Shown here: positions 11,773-24,194 of the stretch, in pieces
Numbering within the stretch: the first letter of the stretch is position 1
Layout of the letters: the number at the start of each line of letters is the position of its first letter
NCBI GenBank assembly: GCA_027924585.1
Contig: BSBM01000199.1
Location: 11,171,001 to 11,235,000 of the forward strand
From: Larix kaempferi
Taxonomy: Eukaryota; Streptophyta; Pinopsida; Pinales; Pinaceae
Direction: 5' to 3'
DNA: 64,000 bases
Position numbers and translations under genes: made by a program
The notes under the pieces: generated by a model
What the model was told of the DNA's origin: nothing
Databases searched by the model: none
Seen by the model: the letters and a program-made list of their open reading frames with translations, nothing else

Positions 11773-12726
11773 ATTAATCACTATGGCATGCTTTTGATTA
11801 ACTATGGATTGGTACAATTTAATTTTATCCTCTTCATATTTTTCCCTGGAGTTCACATCTCAAGTTATTCAAAATGATGTTAGATTTCAAGGTGCCAAAG
11901 AATATTAAGAAACAATGTTTTGAATGTTATTTTTAGTAAAAAGTAAAGAAAAATATTATAAATAAATATAGTATTCTAGGTATTATTTCAAATACTCAAG
12001 CCAACCATAATAACCATCTCTCACTTCAAAGAGGAGATCGGTGCCTTTGAAGTGTTAATCTTCTCACCCATGTCAAAGATGAACAAAACCTTGAACTCTG
12101 AACCTATCAATGGCTCTCATGTTGGACTTTCTCAATGGTTGTGGTTGCTTGAAATAACACAGGGCTATCGTCTTGATCCATAAATTGTAGGCTCATAGCT
12201 TGTCAATCTTGTCAACAATGATGAAAAAATTATGCAAAGAAAAAGATTGATCTCTGTTCTTAAGGTAATGCTAAATGCAAACTCCTTTACTCTTAACTTT
12301 GAGACTTTGCCAAAACAAAAATTCTTCTATTCCAGGAACTTTGAGACTTTGCCAAGAAGGATTTCACTGCTTAGATTATTGCATTCATATAGGTATAAAA
12401 TGATACACCCAACCATAAACAAGATGTTTTGCAAACACAAATTCCAAGTATTTGTTTAACTATAAGTCTCCACAACTAAGACCCAAATCCTCAATGCATT
12501 AAGCAAGGAGACAAAATTAAAGGTTGGCTACATTTTTGGGAAGATAAAATGAGCAGACAAAGAGTAAAATGTTCTTAGGCAATTGGAATTTTCCCAGCAA
12601 TGTTTGAAAATGCCCCATTGATATTAAAATGTCTAGTTATTGATAAATAACACACCAAGCATTTTTAGATTCGCCTTACAGTGATTAAAAACGCCCCAGG
12701 CACCTCTTGATTTACAAGGCAATGAT
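11773..12726. other. Non-coding stretch without recognised feature
   Basis: Unrecognised sequence. A short duplication around 12300-12350 (AACTTTGAGACTTTGCCAA twice) is the only structure noticed. Confidence 0.5.
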
Positions 12727-13080
12727 ATAAACCCCGTAAAAACGATAACAATGCCCCAGGAACTTTTATATTTGCCCAAGGTTAATAAAAATGACACAAA
12801 CACTTCTAAAAATGCCCCAGCATTTCTATATTTTCCCAACATTGATAAAAACGACACAGACACTTCTAAAAATGCCCCAGCATTTCTATATTTGCCCAAC
12901 ATTGATAAAAATGACACAGACACTTCTAAAAACGCCCCAACATTTACATAATCGCCCAACAGTGACAAAAATAACCTAAGCACTTCTAAAACTGCCCCAG
13001 GTAGTGATAAATTCGTCTAGGCACTAATAAATTTGCCTCAGGAAAAAGAAATTCGCCTTAGGCAATGAGATCATAATTTA
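12727..13080. repeat. 60-bp tandem minisatellite with decaying edges
   Basis: Three clear 60-bp units (12787-12846, 12847-12906, 12907-12966) carry AAAAANGACACANACACTTC, TAAAAANGCCCCA, a CATTT block and GCCCAACA. One weaker unit lies to the left (12727-12786), and partial GCC(C/T)(C/T)AGGCA-type remnants run to about 13080. Because 60 is a multiple of three, frames stay open through it, which creates spurious repeated peptides on both strands. Confidence 0.92.
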
Positions 13081-14480
13081 GACAAAGGAAAATCGCCCCA
13101 AACAATTGTTAACTCTCAAAAACTCAATTTAGAAACTATTACATAAATGCAACAACTCTCTAATCAATCAGTTGATCTTTGATATCAGCTGGGAATCCAA
13201 TGGATGAGATTATGTAATTGTTAGAGTCTCCCTATCTCATCAACAGATCTCAGTAACACAATAAAATATGCAGCAATAACATTTTCTAAGCTACCTGTAT
13301 CTCACACATTAATTTTCATAGCTCAATGACAGACATTAATGGCAGCTAAAGATATCACATCTCAACATAAATCCAATGGTGAGCATCACAGAGCTGTAGG
13401 CATTTGTTGAGAATGACTTATGAGTATTGCTAACAAGGATACAATTGTTAGCTCTTTATTTCCATCAAGAAATCACCTACAAGAAACATTACATAGATGG
13501 GAATCCATTCATTATCTCGAAAGTGAAGCAACCAACCAAATTATAACTTAGACACATTTAATTCATTCACATCTTGTTTTTTTAAAAGAATAGAGAAATA
13601 TCCAACCCATTCAAGACACAATGGACACAGAGTTTTCTCTAGAAACTGAAATGGAAAACCAACTCCTAATGGGGCTCAGTATTTTCATTTCAGCATTCTT
13701 TGTATTACATTGCATATTTGGGCTCTTTGGCACTCTCCCCTCTGGTTCATCCAGTGGAAAAATCCCCCTTTGGAGGGTCAGAATACCATGAGATATAGAA
13801 GTACTGGGTTTAATGGGGAATGTCAACAGCCATGGCCTCTCATTTCCCATTCCCTCTCTTTTTTCTCATTATTTTATGTTCTTTATTCATTTATTCTTTT
13901 TCCTCTCACATTTATCTTATTTAATTATTTTTACATTCTCTTATTTTTACAATGCTTGCTACCATTGCCGAATTGCATTTACAAGTAGAGTCTTCAATCA
14001 TTAATTGGTTCAAAGCCATTTAGGATCACTTTTTGAGAAGCCAACAACCTTATTCAAAAATCTAATCTTTATTTCATTGCATTCTTTGAATATCGAAATG
14101 ATTTTTTACTTGCATATCTCATGGCTGCCATTAATGTGTAGATTGCATGTTTGATAGGGATCTTTTCAAGTTGCAGTGAAGTGATTTTGTCTAAGAGAGA
14201 AGGGTGTATAGCCTCATAAAGCTCCAATTCACTTGTTTAATTTATAAGTTGCTTGATTCACAGCTTTTTTAATGTATAAGCTGCTTGAGGTTCCCAAATT
14301 CATGTGCAGCCATAAGAAAGAGCTCTAGTGCCTATTGATGATTATTTGAGCTTCTTGAGAGCAATGCATTTGACTCTTTGTTTATGGGCATTGGTTTTTC
14401 ATAGTTATTAGCTTGAAAAGTGAGAATTTATGGCCATTTATTTGCTTTGGGAGTCAAGAAGCAAGGATTTCCAGCATTAT
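13081..14480. other. Non-coding stretch without recognised feature
   Basis: No recognisable gene. Frames near 13611-14004 are short, overlap on both strands and lack domains. Confidence 0.5.
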
Positions 14481-14960
14481 TACTTGATTGCCCCATGAGC
14501 TAAATTTTTAAAATTTTAACTAGCTTAAAAAATTCAATCTTAGCTATGCTTTCAAGGTTGAGCAAGCTGATTTTCACAAGCTTAAAAATGTCATCTTCAA
14601 CTCTCTTTTTTAAACCAGGTTTCCAATGTATTTCCAGCTCACATATTCAAGCTTGAAAATGTTATATTCAGTTCTCCTTTTTAAACATGCTTAAAATGCA
14701 TTCCCAATACTCATATTCAACCTTGAAAGTTGCATTTTCAGCTTTTATCTTCAAGCTTTGATGTTGCATTTTCAACCCTATTGACAAAAACCAAGAATGT
14801 TACTTCTATCATGATCATATATGCATCTTCAACGCTCTTTTGAGAGCTTTTTTGAATGCATTTCCACCTCTCACACTCAAGGTATTTTCAGCCATTATCC
14901 ACTTCCATAAGAGGTCAATTTTCACCCTTCTTGTTGATAATTGGATTTGCATGCTCAACT
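14481..14960. repeat. Degenerate tandem repeat around TTCAAGCTTGAAAATG-like cores
   Basis: Repeated cores such as TTCAAGCTTGAAAATGTT, TTCAACCTTGAAAGTTGC and ATTTTCAGC alternate with CTCTTTTTTAAAC and TGCATTTCCA blocks at roughly 80-bp spacing. The units are strongly diverged. No coding potential. Confidence 0.55.
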
Positions 14961-17100
14961 CTGTTTTTTAAGTTTAAGATTGTTCTCCAAGGCATGATAA
15001 TTTTCAACCTTGTATTCTTGCTTGAAGGATGATTTCCATTTATGCGTACAATTATAAATTGTGCTCTGAACAATGCTAGTTTTTGAGATCAAATATACTA
15101 GAGGTCTTTTATGGAGGAGGAAAAACTAACTTCTTCCTCAAATTACAAACAATACCAAACAAAGTTTGATAAAACCATTTTCACACAGAAGTGGAAAACT
15201 ATATCTCCATTGTAAGTGAAGAAAAAAAGGTGGTGACCCTCAGAAGGCAGCCATCATCCACTAAAAGGTATAATACTGCAATGCATTCGAAAAAGCTACT
15301 ATTAGCTAATACTGAAATAGTAACATATTGTAGTGTAACACAAAAATAATTCACCTAAATGAATGATATCCCAATGCAGCAAACTAATTAATCCTTTCAA
15401 GGGTTTATCACCTTGAAAGTAGGAAATTTGATAATCCACTATAAGGGTTGTTGTACTTATGCAATGTAATAAACAAGAAGCAAAACTAGATGTGTTGGTG
15501 ATAACCATTTTTGAGGCCACATACATGGCTCTTAATAATGAAATTGATCATCATAATCAATTAAAAAGAGAGAAGAAAATGGATTGACACATATGAATTT
15601 ATGAGTATTCTAATGTTATAGTCTCTAATGGTAGATGTAATACTTATGAATCCAAAATGGAATGCTTAAAGGAAAAACTAGTGTTGTAAAGATGTCACAC
15701 TAGTGTATTAGCAAAGGAGGGTGGTTGATGTTATCCAAGATTTTGTACATCATTATTCTGTAGTTATTGGATGCTAGTACATAATTATTATGAGGATTCT
15801 TTTTGAAGTAATGAGCAAAAGGGTGGCCTTCATTGGTACAAATACTAGTTTGTAACAACCCCCACCAAATAGCAAAGGTTGGCCTAGAACTGTGTAGGGA
15901 GAATACACTTAATGGACACATACCAACCTCATGTGCATATAGAATCTAGATTGTACGCTTAGCATTACTTTCCTTATATCAAGGCTACCTTCTAGCATAT
16001 TGAAGATGTGTTTACTGTCTTATTTATGTTTATTGTTTTTGCTGAGTTGTAGCACTTGATGCTACTACCAAAATGTTCTTTCTATGTTAGATGGGAATGT
16101 ATATATTCAATATATGCAATACTTAGTTTGTGACACAAACTTAACAATCAATTTGCTAAAATTATACACCTAATCTATAATATGGGAGGCCTAAATCGGT
16201 GATGTAAAAAGTGAAGGCAACTTAGATTTTCGTGATTTACAATTGATTAGATTAGGAGATTTGATTGAAGATAGAGAAATAAACATGCAAAATTATTTGT
16301 CAAACAATTTATTTGACTTGTGAAATTGGCTACAAATAAAAAATTTAGAATCCAATAAAAATAATCAGCCAAGTTGAGAATGTTCCCTTGTCTCTGAGGA
16401 AAGTTTCGACCATGGCATACTCAAAGATTCAGCCCAAACTAGATTAAGCCTAGATATTTGTAGAATCGTATCAGTAACCATTATTAATCCCATATTAAAT
16501 ATCTTCATCAGACATTAAAGGGGCGGGACAGAAATATTAGAGTTGCAATATCTTATTTTCTGAGTAGCTTGAAAAGGAAAACAAACTACTTAAATATCTA
16601 CAAGGTGCATACTTTCAAATTCTCGACCTAGAACCCACACAATAAGTTTCAACTAGAGGAGATATAACTAAAAAGGAAAAACTAACCTCTGTAAAGACTG
16701 GAGACCCCAGGAACCTTGAAAAAATGCAGATATTTTCCACTCAGCCATTGTCAAATTGCTTTCCACTTAGCAACTATCAAACTGTAATTGAAATTAACCT
16801 TCATGCAGAGACCTTATGATCCTTCATGTGGGTTTTTACGGGGTGAATTACTGACTCTTGCGGAAGTATTAGGGACAAAATTGTTCCCATTTTTCATTGC
16901 ACTATATCATTCCACGTTTTTCCGAAATATGGATCATTTTGTAATAAAAAACGTTTCATCTAATAAATTTGGGTGCCCAAACTATCGAATTCCTCATTTA
17001 CCATGAAATATGGAGACCAAAATCATCATTGAAACCTCCATTAATGAAAATCGATAGGTGATTCTGCCAAACAAGGTATCAATGTGAATTTTGGGGGAAA
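14961..17100. other. Non-coding stretch without recognised feature
   Basis: Frames at 15302-15526 and 15700-15921 (minus) and 16788-17006 (plus) are short and without recognisable domains. Nothing else can be supported. Confidence 0.5.
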
Positions 17101-17109
17101 ATTCAACTC

Positions 17110-17310
17110 TGCTCCATATCGTGGAGAAATAATTGCTCCATTACCTCAAATCCAGGGCGAACTAATTGCTCTTCACCCTAGGGTCCATAAATCGGGGGCG
17201 AAATAACTGTTATTGACCTCCAATACAGAAAAATCGAGGCAAAACAACTCCTCTTAGCCTCCATTACCGGAAATTCGGGGGCGAACTCAAGATTTTCATT
17301 GTATTTGACA
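17110..17310. repeat. Degenerate tandem repeat, about 50-bp unit
   Basis: Four successive blocks share AAAT(C)CGGGGGCGAA(C/A)TAA-like heads followed by a CTNTTNACCTCCA-like tail. The best heads are near 17151, 17195, 17238 and 17275. Similar CGCCC words recur to about 17490. Confidence 0.55.
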
Positions 17311-18940
17311 TGGCTAAATTTATTTTTCCCTCTCTCGCGGGCATGGCGATTTGATTTCTCACCCTTATGGGTTTAATAAAAATTGGACTAATTTATTAAA
17401 TTTTAACACACCATTTTCATATTAAAAATTCGCCCAACATTTTTCTATGACCCCTATAATTTCGCCCATGGGCTAAATTTCGCCCCTAAAATTTTCCCTG
17501 CTCCTCGGTTTCTTCAGCTCCGTTCGATGCTTGGGGTGAAGAAATTTGTCCTTGGGGGGTCATCTTGAGTCCTCCTACCTTGATTTTTGTTTATGTTGTG
17601 TTCTCTCTTTTGGGGAGGAGTTTTTTTCCTACGAGTTTTTCTCCTTTTCTTGGCATTTTTTTTTGTTTCTTAGTTGGATTGGAATTGTTGCATATAAGTT
17701 CGCTTACCTATTACATTACGTGCATTAAATTTTCAGGTGATCTTTGCAATATTTGCTAGAAAAATATCTTCGTGATTTTTATCTTTGTGATCTTTGTTGA
17801 AAGGTATTTCATGTGTAAGTATCGTGCTAATATCCTGTTGGTATTTCGTATATCTTATTGAAAATTATGTACTAACTGTGTGACTGATTAAAGTATGATT
17901 CAGGTACCTATGTTGAATATGTACTTCATGTATCGTTAGAGATCCATTACTAATACAAGTATCTTTGTTAGAAAAATATCCGTGTGATGTTTGTTGAAAG
18001 TATCTTGTTAGGGTATCCTTGCGGTATATCAAATACCTTTGTTGATAGGCATCTTTGTAAAGTATCATGGTAAATCCCATGCATCCTTGTAGGAAAATTA
18101 TTTGGGTGATAAATCATATAAAATCATCTTGTTAATGCATCTCATGTTACTGACTAATTGGAATGCATTTCATATATCTTAGATGCATTTCATGTATTAT
18201 GTTGATAGAACATATGCATGTTGCATTTCATGTATCTATAGGTAAAGTATATGCATTTCATGTGATTGATTGACTAGAATGCATTTCATGAAGAAAGAGT
18301 ACACACTTGATGCAGTTCATTATATTGAATGGTATACTTGATTCCCTTCATTTGTTGATACACTTGATGCATTTCATATGATTGAATTGATTAGAATAAG
18401 ATTCGGGTAGATTCATTTCAAGTATTTTGTTGAAGAAGTATATATATCTCATGTACCTTGTATATACTAATGTATTTCGTGTGGTTTATTTCATGTATAA
18501 TGTATTTTCAAGATGTGTTTTATGTATCTAGATGAACTCAATATAAACATGTTTGTTGTTGATCGTGCGTTTGTTGGAACATACAAAGTATATTTGTAGA
18601 AGAATATATTTATACAATGTATCACATATTATATACTCAGTGTTAATCATATGAGTGATTGAAATATTATTTTTCAGGTGGATGTATCTTTTTTGAAGGT
18701 TTGAAGTCCCTGCAAAGAGGATTGAAGACCCTGTGATGGGGATTGAAGATGGACCCTTGTTTCCTTGAGTCCACTCTACTGTCCCGGTTCTCCCATGGGA
18801 AGTGGAGACAGATAGGAAAGTAGGTGGCAGTGGCAAGTATTGTGGTTAGAAAGATGTTATCTTTCTGAGGCATGTATGGGCATGTTTGTTATACTTTTAT
18901 AAATGCATGTATGTAATATGATTCGAGGACATTGCTTGGT
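17311..18940 (+). other. Non-coding region 5' of a gypsy-type polypurine tract, with TTTCATGTAT-rich repeats
   Basis: From about 17800 to 18520 the plus strand is a loose array of words such as TGCATTTCATGTATCT, GTATTTCATGTG and TTGTTGATA. No pol domain was found although the segment directly precedes a PPT and LTR start. GATTCGAGGACATTG near 18921 resembles the conserved stretch found just upstream of the PPT in plant gypsy elements. It is probably the non-coding 3' internal region of a long or non-autonomous element. Confidence 0.5.
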
Positions 18941-18955
18941 TTAAGGGGAGGGGGA
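18941..18955 (+). promoter_or_regulatory. Polypurine tract of a Ty3/gypsy-type element
   Basis: TTAAGGGGAGGGGGA directly precedes TGTAATACCC. A purine-rich tract touching a TG LTR end is the plus-strand priming site in gypsy replication. Confidence 0.8.
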
Positions 18956-19289
18956 TGTAATACCCTCTGGTTTATCCCCTGGACATGTTATTATTATTTT
19001 GATGTTGTGACATTATGGCACGAGGTTCCAATACTATGTTTTGCACATTATTATTATTAATTAATAAAATAAAACAACTGATATCAACTGATGCCACATA
19101 AGAGAGTATGAGGAACCATGATGTTACAAGCAAGGGGTTGTGGGAAAAGTGTTACCTTTATGTTTGTGTCTATGTTAATGCTATACACCCTTATTGTGGA
19201 ATTGGTGGACCCTCTTAGGTGTGTACCCTCACATGTTATGTTACTCCTTGGTTTCATTTATTCTGAGATTATTTTTTAATAGTGTTAGA

Positions 19290-19316
19290 CTCTCTCTCTC
19301 TCTCTCTCTCTCTCTC
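19290..19316. repeat. (CT)n microsatellite
   Basis: About 13 CT units inside the gypsy-type LTR. A shorter (TC)n lies at 19421-19438. Confidence 0.95.
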
Positions 19317-19644
19317 CCCCCTAGTGTGCCCTCTTGAGTTGGGTTAGTGTGTCTCTTCATGTAGCCTCATGATGTGTAACTCCTATTTGTTATTTTTGGA
19401 ATGTAACTCATCGCTTGTGTCTCTCTCTCTCTCTCTCCCAATTCGAATTTCTCATGAAGGAATTTGATTTGCTTGTATTGGCTAGACACACTTGTGTGTG
19501 GTTCATGTTGTTGCTCGTGTGTTGTGTTTGGAAATTGTGGTTCGATTTTACTGCTCTTGGTATGAGGTCCTTGCTGGTCATTACGCCCTTGTGGAACCTA
19601 TGCCCAAGCTGAGTTACTATGGAGCCATTGGTGTATGTCTTGGA

Positions 19645-19795
19645 ATTGCCTCTAGAGATCTTGGATTGGTAGTAGGGGTGAGGTCCACTACCATTGGATT
19701 TGAGGTTGGAAAGAGTTGTGTATTTCCTCTAGAGATCTTGGTTTGGCAGCAGGGGTGAGGTCCACTGCCTTGGATTTGAGTTTTCCTTGGATCCA
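19645..19795. repeat. Tandem duplication of about 75 bp inside the LTR
   Basis: CCTCTAGAGATCTTGG, TTGG(T/C)AG(T/C)AGGGGTGAGGTCCACT and TTGGATTTGAG occur twice in the same order. Confidence 0.8.
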
Positions 19796-21831
19796 ATGGA
19801 ATTTCCCTGGATTGGAATCACTACTTTCCACTGGGTTGTGATTGGATTGTTCTCTTGGAGCCACTAAATTGCCCGGGAGTGGAAGTAAAGGCCACACTTT
19901 CCATTGGATGTGGTTGGACTGGTTTCTTGAGATAATTTGTGGTTGATTGTTCTCTTTCTTGTGGAATCATGGTTCCATCTCGAGGGTGACCATTACAAAG
20001 TGATTTTTGGCTTGCATTGTGTCTACAGCTGGGTGGAATGTGGCACAAGTGATTTTGGTTGCGTATTTGGCAAAGATAAGTGCTTTATATCATGTTTATT
20101 TAATTTATTTGGCTCTAATATGATTTATTTATGGGTTCACATGTGATTTTTTTGATGAAATGTATGAGCTATTTTTGGAATAAATTTCTCATGGAATTCA
20201 ATCTATTTAACCAAGTAAATTTTGCGAAGGAATTGTAAACTAGTTTTTGGGATTTTGTGCACAGATTGTTTGAGGAAAATATTATTTGGAACCTCTACTA
20301 CAGAAATTATATTTATTCCTCTGTTCATTATATAATGTGTATTTTGATGGTACAGTATCCTCAGAATGGATTAATACACTTCTCTTTGATGCTTCTACCT
20401 TTTATTTGAAAACTAGTTCTCTGATTGGATTGTTTTGCATAGTTTGAAGACTTGGCGCATGAAGTTTTTGTAAAAATTACTGGTTGTTCTTTTTATGCCT
20501 ATTTCTTATAAATACACTTGAAATTTGTGTGAGAATTTGATGGCAAATATTATTTATATTTTTGGGGAAATGTCTACCGAAATTCTAGATCAATTTACAA
20601 TTTCTAACTCCTTCAATGGAATTGTTTTGAGTAGATTTGTGACTTTGCATATGAAGTGTTTGAAGAAATGTTAGAATGATATATACCTATTTTATGATCG
20701 ATAAAAAATTCTATTTAGAATTTGAATGGAATTTGAATGATTCTATGAGCTGTGGATTTAATTATTCTAGTGATTCATAGAATCACTAGTCAATTCGGAC
20801 AAGTAGAATTAGCTAGTTTTGTGAATTATTTAATGGAATGAATATGGGTGGAAAGGTACATCCATATGAATGTAGGTGACTCCTGCTACAATTTCCATGA
20901 GATATAGTAGTCATTTATTTCTCTTTATTTTTCATTTGGAAAGTTAAATTGGAAACTAGGTACATTGCGGTGAAAATTGATAACTAGTTGTGGATTGAAA
21001 TCTCTATTTTCATAAAAATGGAATGCTACAACCATGTTCTCTATTTCTAACATTTTATTTTGATGTAGGTGGATACTTATTAGGTTGTATCATTTACTTA
21101 TGGATGCATTTCATTTTGGTTCAATTATTTAGACTCAATTCCTTGCGGTGAATGTTAACTAGTTTCATTGGAATTGATGAAAAATATCACCTTATGTGAA
21201 ATTGGAATGATTGACAAATAAAACTTTAATTGGTTGTAGGTGAACACTTAAATATGTTGTTAATTCTTGTAGTATTTCTTTTGGGTTTAATGGAATGGTT
21301 ACAAGTTGATTTTGTGAAGGACTAGTTGCTTATATTGGGAAACTAGTTAAGTAGTCTTGTGGGCTCTCTTTCGTAATTACCATGATTAATTATTGTAATT
21401 TTGGTAATTATTCCTTATTTACATGTAATTAGTTGTTATTAAGCCATTGCGATTTATAATCGATGGTTATTTGTTAAAAAGTTGGATTTGTGCACCAAGT
21501 GTCGTAATTAACACCTTATTTACTAGTTAACTTTGATTAAGAATAATTAGCATTTAGAAGTGGTTATCATATTTGATATGGTTTGGATTGAAGGTTTTAT
21601 GATGTTATATCATGTTAAGAATCCTTCCCAACCCTTACATCAGATGTTGGATGTATTAATGAATTTATAATAAATTATTGTTAATTATTGGATTTTGTGT
21701 CACAATTGATTTTGGAAAAATAGAAATTAAATGTTTATTTTTTACTACGCTGCACTAAAAATCAAGTAATTAGCCTCAAAGAGCTAATTATATGCCCCTT
21801 ATACACTCTGATAGCCCCGGGGTACATTACA

Positions 21832-24079
21832 AGCCAGAAGTAGCATCATAAAAAGGACCACTCTAGTGTTGTGGATGTAGAGAAAACCTTTACCTATACT
21901 TGTATGAACCTATGCTCCTGCTTCCCTATACAAGATTACTTATTTGACATCCTCAGTTCCCTCTCCTCCTCGAATATCACATCCTACCTAACTAGTGTTT
22001 TCCTCACCACAGGAATATAAATTTGGAAGGCCTTTGAAGTCTCACTATATCCAACAAAGATCCCCTTCTATGCAGTGGGCTCTAACTTTATCCTTTTCTC
22101 AGAAGGGACATGTGAGTAAGTAAGGCACCCAAAGATGCGAAAGTGCCCCACCGTGTAATTTTTTCCAATGAAAGATTCCTTGGGATTCGTATTCCCAAAC
22201 AATCAATGTGGGATCATGTTCTGCACATATATTGTATTGTTGCATGCCTATGCCTAAAGAAATAATGGTAGACTCTAGTCATGCAAAATGGCTTTTGCAA
22301 CCACAACTATGGCCCTTTTTTTCCTTTTCACAACCCCATTAGGTTGAGGGTTGTAAGGAACAATCATCTCTCTCTTGATTCCAGGGAGCTAATGCACATA
22401 AGTCCTTGAAATCATTGGAGGAATACTCACCCTAGTTGTTTGATCTCAAAACATTGATCTTCTTTCTCATTTGATTCTCCATACGAGCTTTGAAATCTTG
22501 AAATATTCCGAATACCCTATCCTTGGTTTTCAAGAAGTAGATCTAGGTCTTCCTAGATAAATCATCTATGAAAGTGACATAATACTAGTATCCACACAAC
22601 AACACCATTATCATGGGCCCACAAACATACAAATGTATCAATTTCAATACCTATCTTCTCATGTTGTCATTGCTAAGAAAATTTGTCTTGGAGTATTTTC
22701 CAAGTGCACACCCATTGCACACGTACTGCTACTCTACTCTGAAGTCTAGTAGTCCTATAACAATCTCTCAGAGTATTGTAAGAGCCTCATGATGCAAGTG
22801 TTCCATATTTTTGCGCCAAAGCTCACACAAATCACTACCACTACAATGTATGAATGCCGATGCTACCTAAAACATAATCCTATAAATCTTCCCACACTCG
22901 ATTCCAACTGCCTTTGTTGTCCTTGAGATGGACCCTTTCCACCTATCTATCTTGAAAAATCACTGCAAATCCCCGGTCCTCTATAGTTGACACTAAAAGA
23001 AGGTTTTTAGCCAACCCTGGAACCTATAAGACCTCCCTCACCGCCAAAGGCCACTAGAAATCCCTATGAATGACACCATTCCAAGGCCAACAACTCTGAC
23101 CTTAGAATCATCACCCAAGTCAATATCCACATCCACGCTACCCTTAGATAACTATGTGAAGTGATTACATACCCTAGTCATGTTATTAGAGGCACCACTG
23201 TCTATGTACCAAATACTAGAGGAATCTAAACTAGAAGTAAGATAGGTCACCAACGATAACTAATTCTCAATCCTGAAAGAAAACTCATCTACCTTAGTTG
23301 ATGCTGCTACCAGTGACTTCTTGTTGTTGTTGTATAGAAACTGCTCTATATAGTTCCCAAAGTTGTGGCAAGCCAAGCATTTAAATTTTCTCATATCCTT
23401 CTTTTGTTCACCTTTAAAGCTAGACCCACCAATAGGGCCTTTCTTGGGCCTTTTCTTGCTCTTCCTTGTGAGAGAAATTTTTTTCTCCATGCTACTAACC
23501 TATGTGGCCGAAGCCAACTCTCAACTCCTACTGTATGAAATCGTTCTAAAATCTAGACCATGTAGGCATGGTTTCCTTGGCAATGACAACATGAACAAAG
23601 TCTTGCCATGGTTTTGAGAAACCATTCAAAGTATTCCTAAGCAACTCTACATCCTCTAATTTCTCTCCAACATCACCCAATTGATCATGTACCTGTGAGA
23701 TCTTGGTAAGGTATGATATGACATTGTCAGTCTTGGTCATATTAGTATTTCAAATTTTCCCTCAAAACTAGTTTCTTGTTTTGATTGTTTCTTTGGTACA
23801 ACTTTGTCAAAGCTACCCACATGTCAAAGGCATTCCTTTTAACGATCACATGAGGCATACTATGGGCTTTCACTACATCAAGAATGATTCACTTTTCCTT
23901 AACATTATTTTTTTATATTCATCCAAAGGGTCAGGACCAGTATGAATGATGACAACTTTCTCAATTATTTCCCATAACTCACATTCCTCCAATAGCAAAG
24001 TGATCCTCTCCTTCCATGAAATGAAATTCGATGCACCCTCCAACCTATCCTCAAACTGCAAGCCAAATGTCAAAGACAT
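21832..24079 (-). pseudogene. Ty1/copia gag-pol relic: Gag, protease, integrase (minus strand)
   Basis: On the minus strand, 24079-23873 encodes a Gag N-terminus (FEDRLEGASNFISWKERI) and 23740-23546 a UBN2-type Gag segment. 23490-23260 carries a damaged zinc knuckle (FKCLACHNFGNYIEQ, with His and the last Cys lost). Further on are a protease core (IDSGASNNMT, about 23200), a GAG-pre-integrase part (CALGKYSKT, about 22700), and integrase (FIDDLSRKT, NNGGEY-like, RIFGCLTYSHVP, IFVGYSETSKAF) ending near 21960. Many stops and frameshifts are present. RT and RNase H are missing because the relic is cut at 21832 by the LTR to its left. Confidence 0.85.
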
Positions 24080-24182
24080 ACTTCACTAACCAATGAACAA
24101 CTCAAGCTCACACTGCTAGGTGAAATAAATGAACAATACTCTTTCCGCCCCTTGTGTTAAATGCTTATTTTCTTTGTTCAAA

Positions 24183-24194
24183 GCTCTGATACCA
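24183..24194 (-). promoter_or_regulatory. tRNA-iMet primer binding site of the copia relic
   Basis: The minus strand reads TGGTATCAGAGC, the complement of the 3' end of plant initiator tRNA-Met. It touches the LTR edge at 24195 directly. Confidence 0.9.

Larger units (their letters stand above)
18956..21831 (+). mobile_element. Probable gypsy-type 3' LTR, about 2.88 kb
   Basis: It begins TGTAATACCC immediately after a PPT and ends GGTACATTACA at 21831. The termini TGTAAT and ATTACA are exact inverted complements. Long LTRs are usual for Tekay/Del-type chromoviruses, but no coding part is attached to assign a clade. Inside lie two (CT)n runs and a 75-bp duplication. A minus-strand copia relic begins right at its outer end, which suggests insertion into that copia. 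No matching 5' LTR was seen in the window. Confidence 0.75.

Noticed and set aside
12787-12966. CRISPR-like regular array
   Set aside because: Units are contiguous tandem copies without unique spacers, in a plant nuclear context.
12633-12983. Repeated-peptide frames on both strands
   Set aside because: They are produced by a 60-bp minisatellite whose period is divisible by three, with no other coding sign.
15302-15921. Minus-strand frames of 73-74 codons as possible genes
   Set aside because: No recognisable domain, no splice context, and composition like the surrounding non-coding DNA.
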